DNA of 64,000 nt from Leishmania infantum JPCM5. Its lineage: Eukaryota > Euglenozoa > Kinetoplastea > Trypanosomatida > Trypanosomatidae. The position numbers and the translations under genes are program-made. The stretch is taken from contig NC_009419.2 in NCBI RefSeq assembly GCF_000002875.2, positions 1,222,954 to 1,286,953 of the forward strand, read 5' to 3'. The notes under the pieces are model-generated. The model saw nothing but the letters and a program-made list of their open reading frames with translations. It searched no databases and had not been told where the DNA came from. This document shows, in pieces, positions 21,574-34,773 of this stretch (the stretch's first letter is position 1; the number at the start of each line of letters is the position of its first letter).

Positions 21574-24042
21574 CTACTTCTTGGCCGATGTTGGAGACCC
21601 AGGGGGGAGCTGTATCTTAAAATGTCGCTTGCACGAAGCCACAGGCTTCGACGTCGTCGGGTTCGTAAAGTAGAAGATGTTCTGCACCATCGTCTTATCA
21701 CCGTCCTGGAACTGGTACCAGACGCGCTCGATTCCCTCTTGCACCTCCGTCTCCACATACAGCTCGCGCCCTCCTGACAAGATGCACGAGCGTGACTTCA
21801 CCCAGCCGCGCGAGACACTCTCCCACGTCCACTCCGTCCCGTCGAGCGCGATGACGAAGCGCCGCCGCTCGAGCATGGTCACCTCATCAATCACAATCTT
21901 GTTGTCGCAGTTCACGTGGACAACCCAGGTCGGCACCGTCTTGCTGTTCACGCTGCGCAGCAACACGTTGACGCCCTGCTCTAGCAACACGGCGTTCATG
22001 CTGCCTTCCGTCTCCTCCGGGTCCATGATCCAGGTGCCGGCCATGAGCGCCTTAATCTGTGACACCTCCAGCATGGAGGGCGGTTGCAGCAGTAGACAAC
22101 GCGCCGGCAGCGAGAAGACGCAGCTGTCGGCCACGTCGGAGTTGAACAGGTACGACACCGGCACCGCGATATCCAAGGCCTGGGCCCGCTTCTGGATCCA
22201 CGCGGCGCACTTAGCGTGAGTCACATCACAAAGCTCCTGCATCATAAAAGCGCGAAGGGTCAGGGTCCGGTAGTTGATCGCGCTAGCGCCGTAAAAAGTC
22301 ATCCATCGGTTGTAGCACCACTGCAACGCCTTCTTCACCTCCTCCTCCTCCTGAGGGTGATGATAAATGTAGCCGTACGTGCCCAAGAGCGCCGCCAGCA
22401 CCACCTGTTGAGAGGGTGTCAAGTCGAACTGCTGCGTCTTCAGGGCCACCTTCAGTCCAGCTAGCGCAACCAAGCCGGGTCCTTCAGCGATTGCCTCCCA
22501 CGACGCCGCCGCCGCCACCTCTGCCCGTTTCATCGCGGCAGAGCCCAGGCCATGCAGCATGCCGAACAGATCTCTTGCCATGTATAGCTTGCCGCGTCCG
22601 CGGCTCGTCACGAAGCCGTCCCCCCTCACCTCCGTGACGCTGCCGTCGGCCATGATCAGCTTGCCTGCCACAGTCACGGTACCCTCCCACTCGCTGGGCT
22701 GGGCAAGGCACGTGATCATCTCCTGATTCGGCAGCGTTGCCGCTAGGCGTAGCACGACCCGACAGCCGTCGCTCGTCGGACACTCGACACGCCACCGCGT
22801 CGGGTACACGACTCCCGTTTCGCTGCTCATATACGACTCGTCTGTCTCGTCGTTCATGATGACGCCGCTGCTGTGCTGGAAGGCCTCCTTGCTCGCCGCA
22901 GAATGCACGGTGGCGTCGCACCTCTTGACGGCACCAGTCTCCGCTGACATAACACGAGTAATGCTGAAACACTGCGCCATCTTGTCGTATAGGCGAATGA
23001 GGCAGTGGTCGTGCACCATGTGCTCCGTCTCCTCAGCAATACGGCGGCAGCGGAGGTCCCGCACGAAGCGCGCCTCTTCCACGCTGCGAGGCACCACGCC
23101 ACCGAAGCTGTGCTCCACCCAAACGCTGCCACGATTTACCTCCAATTCACGCGCCAGCTCGAGATTGTCGGAGGCGCGTGTCACCCGCAGCGAGCCACCG
23201 AGCAGTCGAGTGTGGTGAAGACAGTAGGAGAACTCGTCGTCCTCCCAGTTGCCGGTGGAGACGATGCCACGCGTGCCACCGAGAGCTGGCGGAATACTGC
23301 GAGGCATGAACGTCAGATCCACGACGGCGCGCACCTCCTTCGACAAGTCGCTCTCCTCGTGCTCGCTGCTTACCCCTTCGAGGTGGAGGGTGTATCTCGG
23401 GACCAGCAGTTGATGCACTCGATTCACGGCGGGCGCGGCTGCTTTCAGTGTGTTCTTGCCGAACTGGACGTCGAGCTCCGTCAAACGTGTCGAAGCAGCC
23501 TCGTCCAGCAGCTGATCTGGCAGCACCAGGCGCTCCTTATTGAACTGCTCCAGCATCGCCTGAAGCATCGCAGGCTGATTTTGTATCGTCTTCTTGGCAA
23601 CCATCATCGAGAAGAGCGCTGGTGCACGGTCATCCGCGGCGCAGAAGCGGTAGTATTTTTTCTGCTCGTGGTCCGTGATGGACCAGTTCACCACGCACGC
23701 GTGCGTCAGCAGAGAGTCTTCCTTTGGCGGGTCAACATCACTGACGACGGCCACGGAGTGGAAGGTGACACAGAGAGCAAAGCGATTGTGCGCACCGAAG
23801 CGGCTGCGCAACGTCCACCGCTCTGTTTGGCAATGCTCGTGCGCGCGGTCGTGGTCAAACAGCATCGACCACAGAGCGTTTGCCGACACCGACGGGCCTT
23901 TCCCATCGTCATCAGTGATGTTCAATTGCGGCCACGAGTTCCGCAGACGCTCCTTCAACGATTTCTCCTCCACGGACTCATCCTCGAAACGCTGCCGCTG
24001 CACAGGCGGCTCAACGGCAGTCTCGGCAGCCGAAAAGTGCAT
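21574..24042 (-). CDS. conserved protein with AttH/CrtC-like calycin region, function unknown
   Basis: 822 residues, not a named gene to me. Residues about 70-480 resemble the AttH/hydroxyneurosporene synthase (CrtC)-like lipocalin superfamily: beta-rich segments FALCVTFHSVAV (88-99) and VNWSITDHEQKKYY (118-131), a GSVWVEHSFGG motif (305-315) matching the family's W(x)DH(x)WG block, then YPTRWRVECP (413-422) and WEGTVTVAGK (452-461). Residues about 500-640 look helical. The C-terminal 170 residues are again beta-rich, with repeated WxxxxV and VxYxF patterns suggesting a second lipocalin/FABP-like barrel. No signal peptide or membrane helix is evident. In bacteria and fungi the family includes hydratases and Svf1-type stress proteins; the substrate here is unknown. 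Family call is by eye. Confidence 0.6.
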   Translation of the reverse strand: MHFSAAETAVEPPVQRQRFEDESVEEKSLKERLRNSWPQLNITDDDGKGPSVSANALWSMLFDHDRAHEHCQTERWTLRSRFGAHNRFALCVTFHSVAVVSDVDPPKEDSLLTHACVVNWSITDHEQKKYYRFCAADDRAPALFSMMVAKKTIQNQPAMLQAMLEQFNKERLVLPDQLLDEAASTRLTELDVQFGKNTLKAAAPAVNRVHQLLVPRYTLHLEGVSSEHEESDLSKEVRAVVDLTFMPRSIPPALGGTRGIVSTGNWEDDEFSYCLHHTRLLGGSLRVTRASDNLELARELEVNRGSVWVEHSFGGVVPRSVEEARFVRDLRCRRIAEETEHMVHDHCLIRLYDKMAQCFSITRVMSAETGAVKRCDATVHSAASKEAFQHSSGVIMNDETDESYMSSETGVVYPTRWRVECPTSDGCRVVLRLAATLPNQEMITCLAQPSEWEGTVTVAGKLIMADGSVTEVRGDGFVTSRGRGKLYMARDLFGMLHGLGSAAMKRAEVAAAASWEAIAEGPGLVALAGLKVALKTQQFDLTPSQQVVLAALLGTYGYIYHHPQEEEEVKKALQWCYNRWMTFYGASAINYRTLTLRAFMMQELCDVTHAKCAAWIQKRAQALDIAVPVSYLFNSDVADSCVFSLPARCLLLQPPSMLEVSQIKALMAGTWIMDPEETEGSMNAVLLEQGVNVLLRSVNSKTVPTWVVHVNCDNKIVIDEVTMLERRRFVIALDGTEWTWESVSRGWVKSRSCILSGGRELYVETEVQEGIERVWYQFQDGDKTMVQNIFYFTNPTTSKPVASCKRHFKIQLPPGSPTSAKK

Positions 24043-27000
24043 TATACCTTCGCTGGTGCGCCGAGATCGCGTGCCAGCAACTTGTGCCTACTCACTTGTC
24101 GTAGCTGAAGTCGTACCCTTCGTTCACACCCAAACGAACAACTAGCAGTGCCCTCGTATGTCATGTCCACAAGACGGATCACGAAGGCCCTGCGCCAGCC
24201 TCTGAGAAGTTCCGAGCTCGCAGGACGCACGCCGCCACGGCCTCTCTCGTCGTTTCAGCGCGTGCGTCTTCTTTTTTAGTATACCTCTGCTAAGCAGTGC
24301 CGAAGATCAAAGCGATGTTCGAGTGCCGTGGGGGAGGGCCACAAAGCAAGAGCGTCGGTGGCTCACGAGTGGCGAGGGGTGAATCACGCAGAGAATAAGA
24401 AGAGGTTGTCTTCTTTTAGCACACGTAGGATCGTGCGCGAGTTGTGTCGGTGGGCGTTATCGGTGGGGGGGAGAGGAAAAGTAGGGAGAAGCGAGGTGGA
24501 GAAAGAAACGCGTAAGTGAATGGATAACGGCGGTTTCCTTTTTTTTTGTCGTGATCGCTCGTTCTAGCAGTCCAGCTTCCTTCTCTTCGTTGTCTTCTGT
24601 TGCGGCCGTTGGCTTCGGTTGCTGTACACGCAAACATGCGCAGGCGAGTGCAGTGCGCGTGATGAATACTGTTCGCAGTTGTTCTTCACCTACCTTCCGC
24701 CTGCGATGGTGTGCCTTTTCGTTGCCGTTCACCGTCTGTATGGTGCGGGCGAAACGGGAAGCAGCACACACACACACGAAAACACCTGAGCAGAGATGAC
24801 GCTCCCAAAAAAAAGTCAAAGGAAAGTGAAGCGAAGACAGCAGTGGGGGCAATGCTGTGAGTAAATCCGCCCACATAATAGTGAAGCACGCTCCTGCAGA
24901 CGCCAGAGTTGAGGCCACATCAACGCCCGGTCACGGCGCGCTTGCCCGGGCGTGGCATTTCCACCGTGGAAAGCAACTTTGGCTCGCACGCTCGAGACCC
25001 GTTCCCCACCTTGGCGCAGGCGGAGCTTCTTCGCGCTCGATCGAAGGAGATGAAGGAGCTTTCCCTCAGAGCAGCTGGCGCGAGCCGCAGACGCGCGTGC
25101 ATTCGCTCTGCTGCTCCACAGAAGCCTTGTCCTTCCCGCCAGCGTTGCCAAATCGCTCGCGTAGGGAGATTTTGCTCCATCTCCATCTTGTCTTTGAGCA
25201 AGGCACGAATTAACCGCCTTTCACCTCTCTACCCTCTCTCCAACCCTCATCCTCTGGTACCTATGGGTCCTGTATATATGCGCGTCCGCCAGATTTGGCA
25301 CGGTCACCGGCTAAGACGCACAAGCACAGACACATACCCTTCCACGTCTTTGGAACGATATTTCTCGCCCTGTGTCGCTCATTATGACACACCAGCACCA
25401 TCTCGTGGGAGTGACATACACTTCAAGCGAGAAGGAAAGCGATACAAAGAAGAAGTCGAAGCAGAGAGAGAGAAAGGTGGCGGAGAGGTGGTGGTACTGG
25501 ACAAGGGAAGGGTAGGGGAGAGAGGATAATATGTGGAAGGTCAAGTGGCGCTTTTGTTGTCCTTTATTAGGCAGCCTATCCGACTGGGCTTTTTGGAAGA
25601 AGGGAGGCAAAAACTCCACCGCTGCTCGAAAGCACTCGAGGATACAAAAGCGGCGGGGCAAAACAACAAAAAAGAGGTAATACATTATTCTGGACGTACA
25701 ACAACACAGCACAGAACGTCCACGAGCATGCACGTCCCTACCCCCGCCATCAATCACTCTCTTTCGCTCTCCATCAAACTGCCGTTTCGCCCATGAACAA
25801 AACCAAACATACAAGCATACAAATGCATGCGCGTAAAAAAAAAGCACCAGCTGCAACAAAAACAGATGTGTTCACCTCATCAGCCTACTCACAGAGTGCC
25901 TCTCTGTCCTCCTCCACTTCCATTAGTTGTTTTTTTTGCCCTTTCGCAATCAAGCATGAATCATATTTCCAAGAAAACAAGACAGACAGAGGAAAGAGGT
26001 GACGGGTGGGGGTAGTGCACGACGGCACCCGAAATAACAAAAGAAAGAATGCGAGGTAATTGCACATGAAACGAAATGAGCGTGAAAAAAAAAGAGAATA
26101 TTTTTGCGTCGCTGCGGAGAGGCACCTCCGCGGAAATGGTGAAAGGGAGATAAAAGTGTAGTGAGAGTTTGTGCGGGGGATGGAGGGGGGGGGGGCAAGC
26201 GATTTTTCAGGGCTGGGGGAGGGGCGCCCACCGCATCCACCCCAGCTGGGAGATGCCGCCTCAAGTGGATGCCCGTGGAGATACCCCGGATGTTTTGGCG
26301 TAACGCACACGTGCATATAAACCTGTAGCACCCTTTCTTCGTTTTCTGGGGAAATACACTCACGAAGCCATAGGTTAGAGGCCCGCCTCCAACACAGGGC
26401 GTGCGGAGTGCGGTGCGGTGGGCAGGACCAGCACAGATTGAACAAAAAAAAAAGAGAGGGAAAGTAGAGCGGCCCTTGCGGCCTTGAGGACAGAAAGGGA
26501 GAGAACGTCACAGCACAGAGCGGCGGGCGTTTTCACTCGCATTTCAAGCACGTGCTCGCTGGAAGTTTTGTTGTTGCCACTTTCCCATCCGCCAGTCGAT
26601 ATGGCCTCCATTAAGGTCGCCCTTCAGGCTGACAAGAGATAGAATAGGAAGGGATAAGAAGGTCTGGGGAGCCGCAGGAGCATCCGTTTCTCTGAAGTTC
26701 GCCCGCAGTGGACACTCCTCATCTCCATTCGCCGCGCGCGTCGCTCGCGCGTGGGGGAAGGGGGAAGTCAGTCGATGCGGGAGTGTGGTCGAGGTAGCAT
26801 GGTGCACAGTATGTGATTGAGGAGAAACCACTGGCTCTGCTCCGGTTCTCGTTTCCGTTCTCCTCGTCTCCGTGAGGGCTACATCACATGCTTGCCGCAT
26901 TTTTTCGTTCTAGCTCAGCGGACGCAGCCCACAGAAGTCGCCTCAACAGAACCAAGAAGAGAATGCACACACTCAACTGTCTTCCGCATCTCGCCAGACT

Positions 27001-29901
27001 CGCTTCTTTCGGTGCCCCGTCATTGTGCTGAGTGTCGTCATCGGTTTCGCGCAACAGAGAACAACGATAAAAAAGGTGAAAGGTGCCATTGTGGCACCCC
27101 CCCCCCACGATGAGGTGAGGTGGGATCGTGCTCCTCGGTCCAGCCGCGACAAGGGCAAAGCGAAAGTGAGAAAAAAATCTCAGAGGCGCGTACATCACAC
27201 CAAGCGAAGCGATTCGTAGATGAATGGAGGACGAGGAAGAAGTGGCAGCCGAGCAGCAAGCGAAGCGAGGAAAAGAAAAACGTTTTCCGGCGCTTTGGGG
27301 CATCGGCACCCATCGAATACACACCGCGACATATGAAGGTGGGAGAGAAACCGGAGAGGCTGCCAGACGCATCGGAATCGGGCGCAGGGCTGAACCCAAA
27401 GACGAAGACAACTAGAGAACGGGAGGCAGCAAAATATGAGTCAGCAGCTCCATCCATGGCAGCCAAGGAGAGTGAGCACGCGTGTGTGTGTGTGTGTGTG
27501 TGGGTGGGTGTGGGTGTTTGCTTTCCGTTTTTTTGATTCGCTCACGATGGACATCGGCGGGTGCGGTGTAGCACCTATGGCTCCGTGTGCTGTCAGTGGC
27601 GCTGCTTATGTTTGCTGCGTGGCCTTTTTGCCCGCCAAAGGTGGAGCAAACACACACGCGCGCATGCGCACAAAAAAAAACGAGGAGAGCTTCCAGGAAA
27701 AAGCAAAAGAGAGGGAGTTAAACATGAAAAAAAAAACGAACCAAGTGCCGCACGGTGGAAGTGGAGGGAGAAGGGCACGGGGCACGGAGAAGCATAGGAA
27801 GAGAGCGAGAGCAGCAAGCAAAAAAAGGGTAGGAAGAGGGAGGGGGAGCGGGCGCACCGCCACCGTCATCTTTGCTGCATCTCCCATCGAAAATCTCGCC
27901 TCCGTCGTCACAGATGATCGCTGCTCTCTGGCACTTCTATCCCGTTCTTGCCTTTACGTGACTTTGACAAACGCGCATACAGAACCACCAGAGGAACGAG
28001 AACAAAACTCAGCAAAACGAGCATGACGCAGCCCGCTCGACTACAGGCGTGCGCCTCCTCGTTTCGACTAGCAGCCAGATTACTCTTTCCACTTTGATGA
28101 TGCTGAGCGCACTGGCCTCGTGCATTGGGCAACGCGCGCGTGTGCGGGTGCAGGTTTACGCATGTGGCCTCCAACAAGGCGCATCCGTAGCGAAGCAGGC
28201 CACCTCAACGTGGCGCTGCGGTTCAGTTCTCCGCAATAGGGGACGCCAAGCGCCTGCAAACCTGCTTTTCGAGGTGGGTGAGTGCGGCGTAGGCTCCGGC
28301 AGACAGACCGTGGGTAGCGGCGTGGCCCGGGGGGGGGGGCTGGGCCACTTTCCATGTATGCGCTACCCCCACTGCCGCTCGTGGTCACGCGCGGGAACCA
28401 TCACCCACTTGCTCGCTCTCCTAATGGGCGCCTCTTTTGCGGTGCAGTTATGTGAAAAAATGCGCAATACCCGATATGCGCCAACACCTTCACCGGCCCT
28501 GCCCCGCTCACGGTCCACCTCAGACGCGTCCAACGGGGTCAACGAGCGTTTAAAAGCCGCGCCGTGGATGCGTGGCCACCGCTGCGAGGAGTTACCCTAG
28601 CGTCTGCGGTGTTGCCCGAGTCTGGAAGAAGAACGGCGTCGTCACTGAATCGCCGACGCCAGCGCTGCAAAGGTTACCTTCGCCGTCTCCCACTCCATGT
28701 TTCTCTGCGAGCCGTTCGGGCTGCCCGACCCTTTCCTGCCCCCGTCCGAGGAGGCACCTGATCCGTCTCTCCGCCGTCGGTGCGAACCGTCCATAGTGCC
28801 TCTTTCTCTCATTTCGTGATTATGCATTGTCTCGGATTCGCACTCCGACCAGCCAGATGGGGGGGGAGGGGGGGTGCGGTTGCCGGAGAAAGGAGCACGT
28901 GAGTCATCGGAGAGAAGCTTTCGCGTACAGGAAGCTGTGCCGCTGGGCGAGGCAGGGCCCTCGGTTTACATTTGTGCGCGCGCGCAAAAGCAGAAGAGTT
29001 CGCGCATGGAGCGATAAACGGCCACGGAGTGTGCCTCGCTGCCGTGGCGCTCACAGGGATAACGCCTCAAGGAAAAAAATACGAGGCGCTCATCAAGCAA
29101 GTCTACACAGGCACGCACATGAATAACCTCTCACCCTTTCCACCTCAACTTCAGGCTTGAGAACGCGGCAAATTAAGACTCTTCTTCGCTGATTTTCTTT
29201 TTTCGGCGGAGGGGACTTCTCGCATGTGTAAGTCTCCAAGTACGGGTCGATGACCGAATAGCTGCGCACAGTCCTCACCCGTTTGGAGAAGGGCCCGAGA
29301 CGCTGCCTGCTGACGCACGCAGATACAGGCACACACACAAACACACGCATCAGCCCGTGAAATTCGAGTACGACAGCCATGCAAAAGGACCCAGAGCAGT
29401 AGAACAAGGGTGAGTGAAGGGGGGAGCGAAAAAAAAAAGAGAGGAAGAAAGCATCGATAAGCAACAAGGAAGAGTAGACACAAAAACAAAGGCGGAGGAG
29501 GGGAAGCGCTTTCGCCCGCTGTAGTCGTCGTCGGCGTGGAGAAGCCGTCATCCCTTTTTCGGTGAACACGAAACAGACAAAGCGCTAGGGACGGGAGAAC
29601 GAGAGAACAGAGCAGCCACAAGGGAAACCAAAAGGCAGAGAGCACGGAAACAAGAACAGTAAAGCGCATTCATGCACAGACCCACGCACACGCGCCAAAG
29701 GAAATGTAAAAAAATGAACACACTTTTCCTCCTCTGACGCTGTATCCTTTCGGGGCGTGCTTTCGTTCCTGCTGCTATCGTATTCGCGACTGCACAGTAT
29801 TGAGAGTAGACCGAGCAAACATGAAAGGTAAGCGTGGAAAGTCATGGAGGTGGAGGACAAGAGAAGTCACTAAAGAACCTACTCTTTGGCTCTCTGCTTG
29901 C
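24043..29901. other. 5.9-kb gene-free region between glycerol kinase and the 822-aa gene
   Basis: No frame on either strand looks like a protein gene; minus-strand frames at 25311-25859, 25885-26511 and 26884-27411 are low-complexity and rich in Cys, Phe, Ser and Leu, as expected of translated pyrimidine tracts. Holds TG microsatellite (27483-27502), an 11-G run (26185-26195), a 10-C run (27097-27106), another 11-G run (28329-28339) and a GC-rich island (28130-28800). Long enough to hide a non-coding RNA gene, but none was recognised. Confidence 0.5.
28130..28800 (-). repeat. GC-rich island, possible degenerate SIDER-like element
   Basis: A compositionally distinct GC-rich block inside purine/pyrimidine-rich intercistronic DNA in the glycerol kinase 3' region. 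No second copy was seen in this window, and family membership is a guess. Confidence 0.2.
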
Positions 29902-32618
<2,717 letters not shown>

Positions 32619-32776
32619 TCAGTGTACCCCCTGCGCGCGTCCGCCCCATCCGCGAGAGAGGGAGGGGGCAGAGGCAACACAGAGGGCCGCTTCCACGGTC
32701 AGGACACGGTGCGTCATGGATATTGCTCCGACTCAGTGTCGAATTTGTGTTAAACGTGGATCATCCTTCAGAACCG
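32619..32776. repeat. 158-bp direct repeat, unit A
   Basis: Aligns without gaps to 33092-33249 (offset 473 bp) with about four or five mismatches. It lies between the J-protein and glycerol kinase genes. Plus-strand landmarks are a CCCCCTGCGCGCGTCCGCCC start and a GTCGAATTTGTGTTAAACG segment near the end. Confidence 0.9.
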
Positions 32777-33091
32777 CGTAAGCCAGAGGCTGAACACGAG
32801 ACACGAGGCACGTCCAACCACGCACCAGCGGCAGTGCAAGCGCACATAGAAAGCTGCAATCATTGTAGTAATGTGAGTTTGCTCTACGCCGCCTGAACTC
32901 TCCATACCGTCTCCCAGAGGCCAAACCGAGAAGCAGCGCCAAAGAGAGAGAGAGAGAGATAAGGCGGCCATCGTCTACTCGACTACTACTCATGCGCCCA
33001 GACACGCGCAAAAATAAAGCAGATGAGTCAGCACCTCACATGCATTCTCGCGTCGAGCAGAATTTGCCTCCACCATCCACTCAGCCTACTG
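32777..33091. other. spacer between the 158-bp repeats
   Basis: Unique 315-bp spacer with a short GA repeat (32945-32960). No gene seen. Confidence 0.5.
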
Positions 33092-33249
33092 TCAGTGAGC
33101 CCCCTGCGCGCGTCCGCCCCATCCGCGAGAGAGGGAGGGGGCAGAGGCAACACAGAGGGCCGCTTCCACGGTCAGGACACGGTGCGTCATGGATATTGCT
33201 CCGACTCAGTGTCGAATTTGTGTTCAACGTGGATCATCCTTCAGTACCG
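33092..33249. repeat. 158-bp direct repeat, unit B
   Basis: Second copy of 32619-32776, in the same orientation. Flanks diverge abruptly at both ends, so this is a discrete element or a local duplication rather than gradual similarity. Confidence 0.9.
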
Positions 33250-34773
33250 GCTCTCACGATCAAACGCATTCACCTGCACTCTCATCAAGACGCCCCCTTT
33301 CCAACGGCAACGCACACATTTGATGGTGCGCCCCCTCCTCATCCCCTATCCGTACCTCTTTCGGCTCACATTTGCATGCAACGTGCAATCGGTGGCGTTT
33401 GCTTTGCTTTCTTTTTCGGTGGAAACTGAAATGACGACATCCTCTGACAGCCCGCGCTTCGCACGTCCGGCAACATACGCAGCTCATCGCCTCTTTAGCA
33501 CTTCCACCGAGACAGTCGTTTCGCCGTTTTCTTCCTGGCTGCCACACGCGCACCTCTCCAGCTTTCCTTCTCTCCCAACACGAGACACAACTCAGCAGGC
33601 AAATTAGCTTGGATGGGTGCACACTTTTTGTGCGTTCTGCGATCATACTGCTTACGGCTTGCGTTTAAATCCAAAGAACAATCAGCGATGTTTCTTGACG
33701 CTAACAAGATGAAATCATGCAGATGCAGTCCCACACAGTCACGTGGCCACACACGACCACTGCAAGCACACACACTTATGCAACACTTCCGCGGAAGCGC
33801 AACGTTCTGCGCATGACGACAGTGGCGAAAAAGTCGCGGTCCACATCAATCGCTGAACAGTTTTCCCATCGCCGAGCGGATACCGACGGGTAGGTAGGAA
33901 CGCAACACACGGAACGCCCACGACTATGGCACCAAAGAAGAACAAAAAAACAGCCGCATGCAACAACCGTGTGAAGATGAGAGAGACGCGCATACGGAGA
34001 GAGGGAGAGAGCAAAAGAAGAGCGAAGACAACGTTTTCGCATGTCGCTGCGGGGATGGGAGAAGCGATTCCCGAATAGACACATACGGCAGCAGAGGGTA
34101 AGGATGGCAGTTGCATCGTCATGCACACTCACGACGAAATCTGCACAGCCTGAGGCAGAGGCGCAGTCAGAGAGACGGATCAGCGACACTCCGACATGAG
34201 TCATGTCTCATCTGCCTCTCTCACAAAAAACAAGGCGCGTCTAGTGTGCTGTCCTCACCGCACAGGCACAATCTGCTCCGTGTAACAGCCAGAAACGAGT
34301 GTACCTCAGCGCCTCTTTACTTCTTTTTTTTTGGGGGGGGGGTTTACAGCGGGCGCCCCCCAACCCACCCAACCACCCCGGCAACCACCACGCACTGGGC
34401 AGACTGGGAGAAGAGAAGGGCAGCAGGGGAAGTCGAAAAGGTCAACGAAGCAGATGGATGTAAGAGTTCTCGAACGCGTAACCGAAGCAACCCGCAACAC
34501 TACCAGCATGCCCATATCCATCATTGAAACAGCACCGCCTTCGCATTGGTCTTTCATTACGGCTCCCACACACACAATACGCGCACGTGTGTTTCCTTGA
34601 GAGAGAGAGAAGAGGCGACGCCATGTGTGTGCAGAGGGATATCTGCACACCTCGTGGGCTGGGCGGCACAGAGAGAACAAACACCCACAGGCGCGCACGC
34701 CGTAGTAGCACACGGCACACGTGGAGATAAAACAAGAGCACATCAGCTGCTGTGTGCGAAGGGTGAACACGCC
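33250..34773. other. 3' region of the J-domain protein gene
   Basis: Presumed 3' UTR. A T-run/10-G run junction occurs at 34324-34342. The motif at 34193-34207 is a near-perfect palindrome shared with 32387-32401. No gene seen. Confidence 0.45.

Noticed and set aside
25311..27411. Minus-strand frames of 175-208 codons in the 5.9-kb gap
   Set aside because: Their translations are Cys/Phe/Ser/Leu-rich low complexity from pyrimidine tracts and several lack an ATG-led globular segment. They are not supported as genes.
29093..29669. Two overlapping minus-strand frames upstream of the GK stop region
   Set aside because: Both are hydrophobic, low-complexity translations of T-rich sequence in different frames, and they look like UTR.
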